From positions 6,448,001 to 6,512,000 of the forward strand of contig NZ_CP114205.1 of NCBI RefSeq assembly GCF_027497495.1: 64,000 nt of DNA. The letters are read 5' to 3'. Shown piece after piece: positions 25,529 to 34,630 of the stretch. The notes under the pieces were generated by a model. The model made no database searches. It had not been told where the DNA came from and was given only the letters and a program-made list of their open reading frames with translations. Origin of the DNA: Streptomyces tubercidicus (lineage in GTDB: Bacteria; Actinomycetota; Actinomycetes; Streptomycetales; Streptomycetaceae). Within the stretch, counting starts at the first letter, position 1. Each line of letters begins with the position of its first letter. A program made the translations under genes and the position numbers.

Positions 25529-26038
25529 CGGCTGCACCTCGTTCGTCGAAGGTGGACTGGGGCCCGGCACATGATGCTCGCGCGGCGGACGCAGAGCGAG
25601 AGGGCGCTCCGGTCCGTTCGGTGGGATCCGGCGGTGCGGCGGACGGCGGGGCCGGGGCGGGCGTGAAGCCCGGTAAGCGGGGCGATGGGCGATGTGCGGA
25701 AAATGTGTGTGGAGTGTGTTTCCTTGGCTAATTTCCGGACGGCCGATAAAGAGCCCCGGGTAAAGGGAATCCCGAACTTACGGGGGATTGATTTCGGACG
25801 GTGCATCGCGTTGACCGGACGGACCGTGTCCCGTTCCGTGTTCGATCAAGGCGGAATTCCGGCCGATTTATTTTCCACCCGGTTGCGCGGTCACCCGGCG
25901 CGTATGGGTGACAGAAGTTCCGGCAAACGCCGGAACGTTAGCTGTGACACAAGTGTGACCAATGCCGGACCGGGAAGTCACGGGGGCGTGCGAGGCCCGG
26001 CCTTCCACGGACCGTCGCGGGCGCCTACGGTGGCTGTC
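25529..26038. other. 510-base intergenic region, AT-richer than its surroundings
   Basis: No credible gene. The stretch 25700-25960 is noticeably less GC-rich and probably holds the ctaD promoter and that of the small inhibitor gene. It contains a perfect inverted repeat GTTCCGGC-AAAC-GCCGGAAC (25917-25936) followed closely by the GTGAC direct repeat at 25944-25959. Confidence 0.6.
25944..25959 (+). promoter_or_regulatory. GTGAC-N6-GTGAC direct repeat
   Basis: GTGAC (25944-25948), ACAAGT, GTGAC (25955-25959). The form GTnAC-N6-GTnAC is the one I recall for the Streptomyces response regulator AfsQ1. The site lies about 80 bases before the small inhibitor gene. One match to a short motif is weak evidence. 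Confidence 0.3.
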
Positions 26039-26251
26039 ATGGACGTACCGAACCTCCCTGACAACCCTCAGGACGACATCGAGGCGTATGTCGGCCTCGC
26101 CCGGCAGGACGCCGAGGACCAGGCGCGCGAGCGCGGCTGGACCACTGTCCGCTCGCTGCCGCCGGGCGCGATCATCACGATGGAGTACCTGGCCGGACGG
26201 CTCAACTTCGAGGTCAAGGACGGCGAGGTGCACCGCACCTGGCAGGGCTGA
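26039..26251 (+). CDS. Small I78-type peptidase inhibitor-like protein
   Basis: A 70-residue protein, ATG 26039 (MDVPNLPDNPQDDIEAYVGL). The C-terminal half PPGAIITMEYLAGRLNFEVK matches the I78 inhibitor pattern (PG, then a tyrosine-x-x-x-RLN segment, then a short strand). There is no signal peptide and no cysteine, unlike secreted family members, so it may act inside the cell or serve a non-inhibitory role. A strong terminator follows. Confidence 0.75.
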   Translation: MDVPNLPDNPQDDIEAYVGLARQDAEDQARERGWTTVRSLPPGAIITMEYLAGRLNFEVKDGEVHRTWQG

Positions 26252-26268
26252 GCCCGCTGCCGACGACG

Positions 26269-26304
26269 AAGGCCCCGGCCGCTCCTGAGAGCGGCCGGGG
26301 CCTT
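26269..26304. terminator. Bidirectional terminator
   Basis: A perfect 16-base-arm hairpin, AAGGCCCCGGCCGCTC (26269-26284), loop CTGA, complement (26289-26304), between the inhibitor gene and the convergent PAP2 gene. Confidence 0.85.
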
Positions 26305-26351
26305 CGCTGCGGGGTGAGGGTGTGCGTACCGGCCCCGCGGCTCGTGGGGCG

Positions 26352-27389
26352 TCAGCCGCTCCCGTTGCGGCCGCGCCCGGACGTCGGGCTCAGCGGCGTG
26401 GTGCGCGGGACGCGGTCCGCGTGCGGCGGCCGCCGACTGCCCGCCGGGTTGGCCGGAGTGCGCTCCGAGCGGATGGAATACGGGCGCGAGGGGTGGTGCG
26501 GCCAGCCGTCCGGGGTGTGCCCGGCGGTGCCGCGGCCGCCCGTTCCGGCCGAGATCGTCTCGCGTACGAGCACCTCGCCGTCGGAGGCGATGCGCTGCCG
26601 GGACACCCCAGGAGCCAGCGCACCGGCCGGCAGCGGGCCGCGCAGCGAGTCGGGGCGCAGTCGCAGCCACAGCCGCAGCAGGATGCCCATGAGACGGTCC
26701 TCGAACCAGGTGATCGCGGGCTCCAGCCAGGGCATCGCCAGCAGCACCAGCAGCCCCGCGGCCCAGCCCAGCAGCACATCGCTGACCCAGTGCGTACCGA
26801 GGTACACAGTGGTCATGCCGACGCCCAGCGCGCCCAGCGCGGCGATCACCGACAGGCTGCGGCGGCGCAGCGAGGTGGTCGCCAGGTAGGCCAGCACACC
26901 CCAGGTGACCACCGCGTTCGCGGTGTGACCCGAGGGGAATATGTCGCCCCCGAGCCACATCTCGTTGGCGCCGACCACGGTCGCGTAGTGCGGGCCGAGC
27001 CGGCCCATGCCGAGCTTGGCGGCGCCCACGGTGATGTTCAGCAGCAGCAGTGAGGCGCCGAGCACCAGCAGTGGGTGGAGGTTGCGCTGACGCCAGCAGC
27101 GCCAGCCCAGCCAGGCCGCCACCGCCACCGCGGTCGGCCCGCGCTGGCCCAGCACCACGAAGTAGTCGAGGAACGCATGGATCTCAGGCCACTGCTTGTA
27201 CGGCCTGAAGAACATGACTTGCCAGTCGAACGTGACCAGCCATGAAGTGGCCAGCACCCCGACCACGATCGCGAAATACACCGCCAGCGTCCCCCAGAAC
27301 AGCCACAGGCGGGTCCGGGTCATGTCCGGCGGTCGGACGCGATCGGTGGGGCGCTCCTCCATCTGGTCGAGCTTGTCATCGGTACGCAC
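26352..27389 (-). CDS. PAP2-family membrane phosphatase
   Basis: A 345-residue integral membrane protein starting at GTG 27389. It has about six helices (LWLFWGTLAVYFAIVVGVLA, VAAWLGWRCW and later), then a long Pro/Arg-rich cytoplasmic tail from about residue 240. Phosphatase motifs: a degenerate first motif KLGMGRLGP, the central PSGHT, and the third GTHWVSD. It probably dephosphorylates a lipid such as undecaprenyl pyrophosphate or a phosphatidate; the sequence does not say which. Confidence 0.85.
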   Translation of the reverse strand: MRTDDKLDQMEERPTDRVRPPDMTRTRLWLFWGTLAVYFAIVVGVLATSWLVTFDWQVMFFRPYKQWPEIHAFLDYFVVLGQRGPTAVAVAAWLGWRCWRQRNLHPLLVLGASLLLLNITVGAAKLGMGRLGPHYATVVGANEMWLGGDIFPSGHTANAVVTWGVLAYLATTSLRRRSLSVIAALGALGVGMTTVYLGTHWVSDVLLGWAAGLLVLLAMPWLEPAITWFEDRLMGILLRLWLRLRPDSLRGPLPAGALAPGVSRQRIASDGEVLVRETISAGTGGRGTAGHTPDGWPHHPSRPYSIRSERTPANPAGSRRPPHADRVPRTTPLSPTSGRGRNGSG

Positions 27390-27680
27390 TCAATCGACGT
27401 TACCGCGTGTGATGTAGGTGCTTGGTCAAACTGTGCGCTTTGTAATGACGATGTGATGTGGAATGTGTCTCAATCGGGGCTTCGCCGCAAGGATTTGCAG
27501 GGGAATTCCCGGCGATTCTCAATCCCCTCGCGGCATGCGCGTGTCGTCACCCTGAGCGCCTTATCTGCTTTTCCCCTCCGGAGTTTATCGGCTATTCGCT
27601 CGCGGGTCGCGTGACGTTTCCCCGCGGAGGCCCTCACGGAAAGGGTTCGGGTGGTTACGGAGAGTGACTTGAGGGTGGAG

Positions 27681-28874
27681 TCACGGGGGGCCGGAGCCGT
27701 TCAGCCAGAACGCCCCGTAGACCGCGGAGCCCGCCGCCGTCGCCCCGATCACCAGCCAGGACCACACCGGGCGCCACCGCGCGAGCCCCGCCGCCAGGGG
27801 CAGCAGCAGCGGATAGGCCGGCAGCATCAGCCGTGGCTTGGACCCGAAGTAGCCCTTGGCGGTCAGCGCGAGCAGCAGCACCGTCCCGCAGTAGACCGCC
27901 AGCGGGAGCGGCTGGCCCCGGCGCACCCCGTGCACGTAGAGCCAGGCCACCAGCCCGACGCCGACGGCCAGTCCGAGTCCGGCCGCGAACACCGGTCCCG
28001 ACAGCTGGTCCCAGATGAAGGTGCCGAACGCCAGCCCCCCGTCGAAGCCGTTGCCCCAGCCTCCCTGGACCTCCAGATAGCCGGTGAACGAGCCCTGCCG
28101 CGCCCCCACCCACAGGAAGAAACCGCACCAGCCGAGCGGGGCGAGCAGCACACCGGGCAGCATCCCCGGGTGCCGGCGCAGCGCCGCGCGCAGCCGCACC
28201 CCGCCGGCCCGCTCCCGCCACAGCGTCACCGCCGCGGTGATCCATACGGCCGCCACCACCGCCGCGCCCACCGGCCGGGTCAGCCCGGCCAGCGAGGCCA
28301 GCACCCCGGCCGCCGCCCAGCGCCCGGTCAGCACGGCGTACAGACTCCAGGCCGCGAGGGCGGTGAACAGCGCCTCCGAGTACGCCATCGACTGCACGAT
28401 CCCGACCGGCACGGCGGCCCACAGCGCCGCGAGCGCGACCCCGGCCCGCCGTCCGTGCAGCCGCTCACCGGTCGCGTACAGCGCCCAGGCCGCGGCCAGC
28501 GACGCCGTCCAGGCGACCACCAGCCCGGCATCGGCGGGCGACAGTGGTGAGAGCGCCGACAGGCCGCGCTCCAGCCAGGGCAGCAGCGGGAAGAAGGCCA
28601 GGTTGGAGTGCACCTCGCCGTCGGGCAGCACGGTGGTGAAGCCGTAGCCCTGCTCGGCGACCCGGGTGTACCAGAGCGCGTCCCAGCGGGCGCTCAGCAG
28701 GGTGTGCCAGTTCTTGCCGTCGGCCGCCGACCAGAGGGCGAGGACGACGATGCCCAGCAGCCGGATCGCCGCATACGCCAGCAGCGCGGGCGCGGCCCGG
28801 CCCAGCGCGGCCCGTACGGCGGATCCGTCGTACCGGGTCCGGCCGGGAACGGCGGCGGAGGCAAGATCGTTCAT
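27681..28874 (-). CDS. Polytopic mannosyltransferase-like membrane protein (PIG-V/GT-C type)
   Basis: A 397-residue membrane protein from ATG 28874, with about ten hydrophobic helices. An early luminal-type motif (SARWDALWYTRVAEQGYGF) and VHSNLAFFPLLPWLERGL resemble GT-C glycosyltransferases of the PIG-V group, which use polyprenyl-phosphate sugars. PRLMLPAYPLLLPLA near the end also fits. Such proteins in actinomycetes are usually linked to cell-envelope glycans. Sugar and acceptor are unknown. The 291-base gap before the PAP2 gene shows nothing recognisable. Confidence 0.75.
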   Translation of the reverse strand: MNDLASAAVPGRTRYDGSAVRAALGRAAPALLAYAAIRLLGIVVLALWSAADGKNWHTLLSARWDALWYTRVAEQGYGFTTVLPDGEVHSNLAFFPLLPWLERGLSALSPLSPADAGLVVAWTASLAAAWALYATGERLHGRRAGVALAALWAAVPVGIVQSMAYSEALFTALAAWSLYAVLTGRWAAAGVLASLAGLTRPVGAAVVAAVWITAAVTLWRERAGGVRLRAALRRHPGMLPGVLLAPLGWCGFFLWVGARQGSFTGYLEVQGGWGNGFDGGLAFGTFIWDQLSGPVFAAGLGLAVGVGLVAWLYVHGVRRGQPLPLAVYCGTVLLLALTAKGYFGSKPRLMLPAYPLLLPLAAGLARWRPVWSWLVIGATAAGSAVYGAFWLNGSGPP

Positions 28875-29087
28875 CGGGTCGATTATCCAGGTGGCCGAAG
28901 AACGACTGCCGACGGCCGGGTGGGGAACGCACGGCGCTGCGATGAGCGTCTCATCGTGAGGTGAGCCACGCGGCACGCCACGGGACTCGCGTAGTCTGAG
29001 CGTCTTAACTCGCCCGTGCCGCCGGTTCGCCCGGGGCGTTTTCGCGCCCTGTTCCGTGGCCGCGAGAGCATGATCTGGAGGTGCTGC

Positions 29088-30740
29088 ATGTCCGGGACGA
29101 CCGCGTCCGGCAGTGGACGGACGGCTGGTGTTCCCCGGCTTTCAGGTGGCGGTGCGAACCGCTGGACCGTGCTGATCGTGCTCTGCGTCAGCCTGCTTTT
29201 CGTCGCGCTGGACACCACGATCCTGTATGTCGCCGTGCCCTCGGTCACCGAGGACCTGCGGCCGGGACCGGTCGAGCTTCTCTGGATCGTCGATGTCTAT
29301 CCGCTGATCGCGGCCTCGCTGCTGATCCTCTTCGGCACTCTCGGCGACCGCGTCGGCCGCCGCCGCATCCTCCTCCTCGGCTACGGCCTCTTCGGTCTGG
29401 CCTCGGCCGCCGCCGCGCTCGCGCCCAATCCGCAGATCCTGATGGTGGCCCGCGCCCTGCTCGGCATCGGCGGCGCCATGATCATGCCGGCCACGCTGTC
29501 GATCCTGCGGCAGGTCTTCCCCGACCGCCGGGAGCGCGCGGTCGCCATCGGCGTGTGGAGCGCGGTGGCCGCGGTCGGTGCCGCGGTCGGCCCGGTCCTC
29601 GGCGGCTTCCTCGTCGAGAACTTCTGGTGGGGCTCGGTCTTCCTCATCAACATCCCGATGATGGCCGCGATGCTGCTGATAGGGCGGTGGCTGCTGCCGG
29701 AGTCGCGCGGTGAGCGCAACGGCCCCTGGGACGTGATCGGCGCGATCGTCGCGGCGCTCGGTGTGCTGGGCATCGTCCTCGGTGTGAAGCGGATCGGCAG
29801 CGGTACGGCCGTGGTCGGCCCGACCACGCTGCTGCCCATCGTCCTGGGCGTGCTGCTGCTGGTCCTCTTCGTCCGACGCCAGCGCCGCCGCAAGGACCCG
29901 CTGATCGATGTGCGGCTCTTCGCCAGGCCCGCGTTCGGCACCTCCGTCGGCTGCATCGTGCTGGCCATGCTCGCCCTGGTGGGGCTTCAGCTGATCGCCG
30001 TTCAGTACCTCCAGCTGGTCCTCGGGCTGAGCCCGCTGCAGACCGGGCTGCGGATGCTGCCGCTGGTCTTCGCCGCGATGGCCGCCGGCCTCACCGGCTC
30101 GAAGATGCTGCAGGCCCTGGGTCCGCGCGCGATGGTCTCCCTCGGCTTCGTGCTGACCGCCGTCGCGGTGCTCTGTCTGACCGCGATGAGCAGTCAGGAC
30201 CGCCCCTGGCTGCTGTCGCTGGGCTTTGTGCTGCTCGGATTCGGTTTCCAGTCCACGCTGTTCGGGGCCTACGAGTCGATGCTCAGCGAGGCCCCCGCTG
30301 AACAGTCCGGCGGCGCCGCCGCGATCGGGGAGACCTCCTACCAGCTCGGCGCCGGTATCGGCGTCGCCCTGCTCGGCAGCGTCATGAACGCCGCCTACGC
30401 CCCGGGTCTGAACCACGTCGACGGCGTCCCCGCGCGGGCCTCCGCCGCGGCGGCACACTCCCTCGGCGAGGCGTACAAGGTCGCCGCCGGTCTGGGCGAC
30501 GCCTCCCGCGCCGCCCTGCGGGAGGCCGCCCGTGACTCCTTCGTCCGCGGACTGCACGTCACCCTCATCGCCAGCGCCGTGCTGCTGCTGGTCGGCGCGG
30601 GGATCGCACTGCGGCTGCCGCGCCGCGCGGCGGATTCCACGGAGCGGGCCGAGGCGGACGGGGAGCCTGCGCCCGGTGAGGGCACCGGCGCGGCCGGCCG
30701 CGGCAGCAGCGAGCCCGCCCCGGCGAGCTCCGGCCGCTGA
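29088..30740 (+). CDS. MFS drug/metabolite exporter, 14-helix DHA2 type
   Basis: A 550-residue proton-driven exporter. ATG 29088 is chosen because TGGAGGTG precedes it by about 5 bases. Motif A-like GTLGDRVGRRRILLLG is present, as is the exporter motif C region AVGPVLGGFLVENFWWGSVF with LINIP. A long extracytoplasmic loop lies before the last helix, and an acidic Ala/Gly tail ends the protein. No regulator gene is adjacent. The cargo is unknown; EmrB/QacA relatives export dyes, antibiotics and antiseptics. Confidence 0.88.
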   Translation: MSGTTASGSGRTAGVPRLSGGGANRWTVLIVLCVSLLFVALDTTILYVAVPSVTEDLRPGPVELLWIVDVYPLIAASLLILFGTLGDRVGRRRILLLGYGLFGLASAAAALAPNPQILMVARALLGIGGAMIMPATLSILRQVFPDRRERAVAIGVWSAVAAVGAAVGPVLGGFLVENFWWGSVFLINIPMMAAMLLIGRWLLPESRGERNGPWDVIGAIVAALGVLGIVLGVKRIGSGTAVVGPTTLLPIVLGVLLLVLFVRRQRRRKDPLIDVRLFARPAFGTSVGCIVLAMLALVGLQLIAVQYLQLVLGLSPLQTGLRMLPLVFAAMAAGLTGSKMLQALGPRAMVSLGFVLTAVAVLCLTAMSSQDRPWLLSLGFVLLGFGFQSTLFGAYESMLSEAPAEQSGGAAAIGETSYQLGAGIGVALLGSVMNAAYAPGLNHVDGVPARASAAAAHSLGEAYKVAAGLGDASRAALREAARDSFVRGLHVTLIASAVLLLVGAGIALRLPRRAADSTERAEADGEPAPGEGTGAAGRGSSEPAPASSGR

Positions 30741-30831
30741 CCCCCGGCGGTCTTCTCGGGCGTCCTGCCCCGCCGCGCGGCGGTGACCCTTGCCGCGCGG
30801 CACCGCGGACCGTACCGTCGGAAGCGCACAT

Positions 30832-30848
30832 AACTAACACTGCTAGTT
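30832..30848. promoter_or_regulatory. Operator-like inverted repeat before the acyl-CoA dehydrogenase
   Basis: AACTA (30832-30836), ACACTGC, TAGTT (30844-30848): a perfect 5-base dyad 29 bases before the start codon, in an AT-rich patch. Its form (TAAC-CACTG-type) resembles TetR-family operators. The cognate regulator is not in the window next to it. Confidence 0.45.
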
Positions 30849-30877
30849 TTTCGCGCTGATCCGCCGGAGGCCCCGCC

Positions 30878-32092
30878 ATGTCCGCACAGCCGCCCTCGAA
30901 GTCCGCAGCGTCCTCGGCACTTCCGCCGTTCGACCCCAGGGACCCCCTGGGCCTCGACGATCTGCTGACCGACGAGGACCGCGCCGTACGGGACACCGTC
31001 CGCCGGTGGGCCGCCGACCGTGTGCTGCCGCAGATCGCCGACTGGTACGAGCGCGGCGAACTCCCCGGCATCCGCGAACTCGCCCGTGAACTCGGCTCCC
31101 TCGGCGCCCTCGGGATGTCGCTGACCGGCTACGGCTGCGCGGGCGCCGGCGCCGTCCAGTACGGCCTGGCCTGTCTGGAGCTGGAGGCCGCCGACTCCGG
31201 TATCCGCTCGCTGGTCTCCGTCCAGGGCTCGCTTGCCATGTACGCGATCTGGCGCTTCGGCTCCGAGGAGCAGAAGCAGCAGTGGCTGCCGCGGATGGCG
31301 GCCGGCGAGATCATCGGCTGCTTCGGGCTGACCGAGCCGGACCACGGCTCGGACCCCGCCGCGATGCGGACGTACGCCAAGCGCGACGGCGGGGACTGGG
31401 TGCTGAGCGGGCGCAAGATGTGGATCACCAATGGCTCGGTCGCCGGTGTCGCGGTCGTCTGGGCCCAGACGGACGACGGCATCCGCGGCTTCGTGGTGCC
31501 CACCGACAGCCCCGGTTTCTCGGCCCCCGAGATCACCCATAAGTGGTCCCTGCGTGCGTCGGTGACCAGCGAACTCGTCATGGACGAGGTGCGGCTGCCG
31601 GCCGACGCGGTGCTCCCGGAGGTCACCGGACTGCGCGGCCCGCTGGGCTGTCTCAGCCACGCCCGCTACGGCATCGTCTGGGGCTCCATGGGCGCCGCGC
31701 GCGCCAGCTTCGAGGCGGCGCTGGACTACGCGAAGACCCGGGAGCAGTTCGGCAAGCCGATCGGCGGCTTCCAGCTCACCCAGGCCAAGCTCGCCGACAT
31801 GGCGGTCGAACTGCACAAGGGGATCCTGCTGGCCCACCATCTGGGGCAGCGGATGGACGCGGGGCGGCTGCGCCCCGAGCAGATCAGCTTCGGCAAGCTG
31901 AACAACGTACGGGAGGCGATCGAGATCTGCCGCACGGCCCGGACGATCCTCGGTGCCAACGGGATCTCGCTGGAGTACCCCGTCATGCGGCATGCGACCA
32001 ACCTGGAATCGGTGCTCACCTACGAGGGCACCGTCGAGATGCACCAGCTGGTGCTGGGCAAGGCGCTCACCGGTCTCGACGCCTTCCGGTGA
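30878..32092 (+). CDS. Acyl-CoA dehydrogenase, glutaryl-CoA dehydrogenase type
   Basis: A 404-residue flavoenzyme, ATG 30878. FAD-binding segments CFGLTEPDHGSDPAAM and KMWITNGSVAGVAVVW are seen. The catalytic base is in LTYEGTVEMHQLVLGKALTG. KTREQFGKPIGGFQLTQAKL is typical of glutaryl-CoA dehydrogenases, which oxidise and decarboxylate glutaryl-CoA to crotonyl-CoA in lysine and tryptophan breakdown. It is monocistronic, with an operator-like dyad upstream. Substrate assignment rests on similarity to that subgroup. Confidence 0.9.
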   Translation: MSAQPPSKSAASSALPPFDPRDPLGLDDLLTDEDRAVRDTVRRWAADRVLPQIADWYERGELPGIRELARELGSLGALGMSLTGYGCAGAGAVQYGLACLELEAADSGIRSLVSVQGSLAMYAIWRFGSEEQKQQWLPRMAAGEIIGCFGLTEPDHGSDPAAMRTYAKRDGGDWVLSGRKMWITNGSVAGVAVVWAQTDDGIRGFVVPTDSPGFSAPEITHKWSLRASVTSELVMDEVRLPADAVLPEVTGLRGPLGCLSHARYGIVWGSMGAARASFEAALDYAKTREQFGKPIGGFQLTQAKLADMAVELHKGILLAHHLGQRMDAGRLRPEQISFGKLNNVREAIEICRTARTILGANGISLEYPVMRHATNLESVLTYEGTVEMHQLVLGKALTGLDAFR

Positions 32093-32194
32093 GCGGCCGG
32101 GCCCGTGGAACGGGCCGCTGCCTCACCCGGGGGCCGGCGCCGGTGGCTGCCGCCGCGGGCCCCCGGACCCCGGCCGGACACCCGAGGACCGTGC

Positions 32195-32644
32195 TCAACT
32201 CTGGTTGAAGAAGCCGCCGTTGCGGTGGGCGCGGGCCTCGCCGCTGACCACCATGTAGTCGGCCGGGGTCAGCAGGAACACCCGGGTGGCGACCCGCTCG
32301 ATCGAACCGCGCAGACCGAAGGTCAGGCCGGCCGCGAAGTCCACCACCCGCTTGGCGTCGTCGGACTCCATGGCCGTCAGATTGACGATCACAGGGACGC
32401 CGTCCCGGAACAGTTCGCCGATGCCGCGGGCGTCCCGGAAGCTCTCCGGGGAGACCGTGGCGATACGGGTGCCCTGGTCCTGGGCGGTCTCGTCGGCCAC
32501 TCGGACCCGGGGGTCGGTGACCCAGGGGCTGTCGCCCGAGTCACCGGCATCGGGTCCCTCGGCGTAGTCGTCGTCGTAGTAGCGCTCGTCATCACTGTCG
32601 TCGACGAGGCCAAGCCAGGCACTCGCCTTGCGCACCGATCCCAT
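32195..32644 (-). CDS. sflA: SepF-like cell division protein (SflA type)
   Basis: A 149-residue protein starting at ATG 32644 with AGAGGAGG upstream. The N-terminus MGSVRKASAWLGLVDD lacks a clear membrane anchor. An acidic linker follows, then the SepF core: RDARGIGELFRDGVPVIVNL, VVDFAAGLTFGLRGSIERVA and VFLLTPADYMVVSGE. True SepF ties FtsZ to the membrane; this copy lies outside the ftsZ cluster. From memory, its position next to an acyl-CoA dehydrogenase matches S. coelicolor SCO1749 (SflA), which restrains ectopic FtsZ/DivIVA. The symbol rests on that recollection. Confidence 0.8.
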   Translation of the reverse strand: MGSVRKASAWLGLVDDSDDERYYDDDYAEGPDAGDSGDSPWVTDPRVRVADETAQDQGTRIATVSPESFRDARGIGELFRDGVPVIVNLTAMESDDAKRVVDFAAGLTFGLRGSIERVATRVFLLTPADYMVVSGEARAHRNGGFFNQS

Positions 32645-33488
32645 TGACGCCTCCTCTCACCCGCGGTCTCTGCGTGTCCGCCCCTATCGTCGTTCATGAG
32701 GCGGAGGGTGTGCCAAGTGGATAGCCGCCGCACGGGGGGTTCGTGACACATCTGGTGCAAAGAGGGTGGCGCAGCATCAGCTTACGCGCCCCGCAAGGAA
32801 ACTGACAGTACGACGAACATCACGGTGGGTACTCTATCGGGTGACGGGGGTCGGTGGAGCCCAGAAAACGGAGCGGACCCTCGGGTCGGTTCATGCACGG
32901 GACCAGGGCAAATGCCAAGGGCCTCGGCGGAGGGTCACGGGATAGCCCGATGATCGGGAGACTGGCCCATCGGAGGGGTGTTGACGCGGCGGCGGATTCC
33001 GACCTGTGTCCACCGGACCTGCTTCCCTCGAAAGTTGCCCGAACCGATTGTCCGACGAGGGCGGCCGGATCCCGGGGTTCCGGGCGGGACGCGCGCCCCC
33101 CGCCGGGGTGTCGAGCACATCATTTGCGCCACGTTCCACCGCGCCCCCGGATCCCGTCGCACGCGGCGCCCCGCGCACCGCGGGCGGGGGAGCGGAACCG
33201 CATCGTCCATCGATCCGTCCCACCCGCGACCGAGGGGGTCAGCGCCGCCCCGGCAGCCGTCAACGTGGCTGCCGGGGCGGAGTTCTGGGGGCGGTGCCGG
33301 GATTACGGCCGGGTGTCCGGCGCGAGACATCCGTGCGGACCTCTTGCGCTGCGGGGGTGGTGCGCCCGACACTCCGCTCAGCGCTTGTCAGGGGCACGCC
33401 GAAAATGAACGTGCGGATTCCTGTGTGCCCTTCGGCTGCGCCTCACGGGCCGCCCCTCGCGGCCCCCGATCTCCCCTCGGAGGAATCA
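32645..33488. other. 844-base intergenic region
   Basis: No gene I can defend: forward frames here have no homologous features and drift in composition. GTGGGTACTCTATCGGGTGA near 32825 looks promoter-like. A perfect 12-base-arm hairpin GCCCCGGCAGCC (33247-33258) / GGCTGCCGGGGC (33267-33278) lies 210 bases before the protease start. The region must contain the divergent promoters of sflA and the protease gene and could hold a small RNA. Confidence 0.5.
33247..33278. terminator. Hairpin in the sflA-protease intergenic space
   Basis: Perfect 12-base arms with the 8-base loop GTCAACGT. No upstream gene on the plus strand is known to need terminating, so this could instead end an unrecognised short transcript. 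Confidence 0.45.
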
Positions 33489-34397
33489 GTGAGGAACGAG
33501 CGCACCACCCCCCGCAGTGGCGTAGCGAGACGCACCCGGCTGATCGCCGTGGCGTCCGGACTGGTGGCCGTCGGCGCCATCGCCATCCCGACCGCCAGCG
33601 CGCAGAACCCCGCCCCCGCACAGAAGTTCAGCGCCGCCCAGCTCACCGCCGCCGGTCAGGCGGTCCGTGCCGCGGATGTCCCGGGCACCGCATGGCGGGT
33701 CGACAGTGCGACCGGCACCCTGGTCGTCACCGCCGACCGCACGGTCTCCCGGGCCGGGATCGCCAGGATCGAGCGGGCCGCGGGCAGCAATGCCGAGGCG
33801 GTCCGCATCGACCGCATCGCGGGCACCTTCCGCAAGTTCATCTCCGGCGGCGACGCCATCTACGCACCCAGCTGGCGCTGCTCACTCGGCTTCAATGTCC
33901 GCAGCGGCAGCACCTATTACTTCCTGACCGCCGGTCACTGCACCGACGGCAACCCGCCCTGGTACACCAACTCCTCGCACACCACGAGCATCGGCCCGAC
34001 CGCCGGCTCCAGCTTCCCCGGCAACGACTACGGCCTGGTGAAGTACACCAACTCCGCCGTGGCCCACGCCGGCACGGTCGGCAGCCAGGACATCACCAGC
34101 GCCGGTACCCCCAGCGTCGGCCAGTCGGTCACCCGCCGGGGTTCCACCACCGGCACCCACAGCGGCAAGGTCACCGCACTGAACGCCACCGTCAACTACG
34201 GCGGCGGCGACATCGTCTCCGGCCTCATCCAGACCACGGTCTGCGCCGAGCCCGGCGACAGCGGTGGTCCCCTCTACTCCGGGACCAAGGCGCTCGGCCT
34301 CACCTCCGGGGGCAGCGGTGACTGCACCTCCGGCGGCACCACGTTCTTCCAGCCGGTCACCGAGGCGCTGAGCGCGTACGGCGTGAGCGTCTACTGA
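33489..34397 (+). CDS. sprB: Streptogrisin B-type secreted serine protease
   Basis: A 302-residue pre-pro-protease of the alpha-lytic/streptogrisin (S1E) family. GTG 33489 follows GGAGGA. The signal peptide covers RLIAVASGLVAVGAIAIPTASA. A pro-region reaches residue 117, and the mature enzyme starts ISGGDAIYAPSWRCSLGFNV, close to S. griseus protease B. The triad is in TAGHC, GNDYGLVKY and GDSGGP, with disulphide cysteines in place. It ends YGVSVY exactly like the known enzyme. Expected specificity is large hydrophobic residues. A terminator hairpin follows the stop. Confidence 0.94.
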   Translation: MRNERTTPRSGVARRTRLIAVASGLVAVGAIAIPTASAQNPAPAQKFSAAQLTAAGQAVRAADVPGTAWRVDSATGTLVVTADRTVSRAGIARIERAAGSNAEAVRIDRIAGTFRKFISGGDAIYAPSWRCSLGFNVRSGSTYYFLTAGHCTDGNPPWYTNSSHTTSIGPTAGSSFPGNDYGLVKYTNSAVAHAGTVGSQDITSAGTPSVGQSVTRRGSTTGTHSGKVTALNATVNYGGGDIVSGLIQTTVCAEPGDSGGPLYSGTKALGLTSGGSGDCTSGGTTFFQPVTEALSAYGVSVY

Positions 34398-34501
34398 CGC
34401 CGCCCGGCTGAGCCCGTACCGGCCCGGGATCGCGCGGCCCGGGTCCGTACGGCGCCCTCACTGCGCAGCACGGAACGCCGGACCGGCTCCGGCGGTACGA
34501 C

Positions 34502-34529
34502 GGCCCCCGTCCGCCGGCGGACGGGGGCC
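34502..34529 (+). terminator. Terminator after the streptogrisin B gene
   Basis: GGCCCCCGTCCGCC (34502-34515) followed at once by its perfect complement (34516-34529), about 105 bases after the protease stop. Confidence 0.7.
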
Positions 34530-34630
34530 CCAGCTGTGTCCGCCACGGGCCTCGCCCACCTTCCCGGGCCGGGCATACCATGGAAAGAAGCGCGATTCGG
34601 ACACGTGCGGCACATCTTCAGGGAGCCGTG

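Noticed and set aside
32854..33408. 184-codon plus-strand frame in the large intergenic gap
   Set aside because: No ribosome site, Arg/Pro/Gly-rich shadow-type product, and no folded motif.
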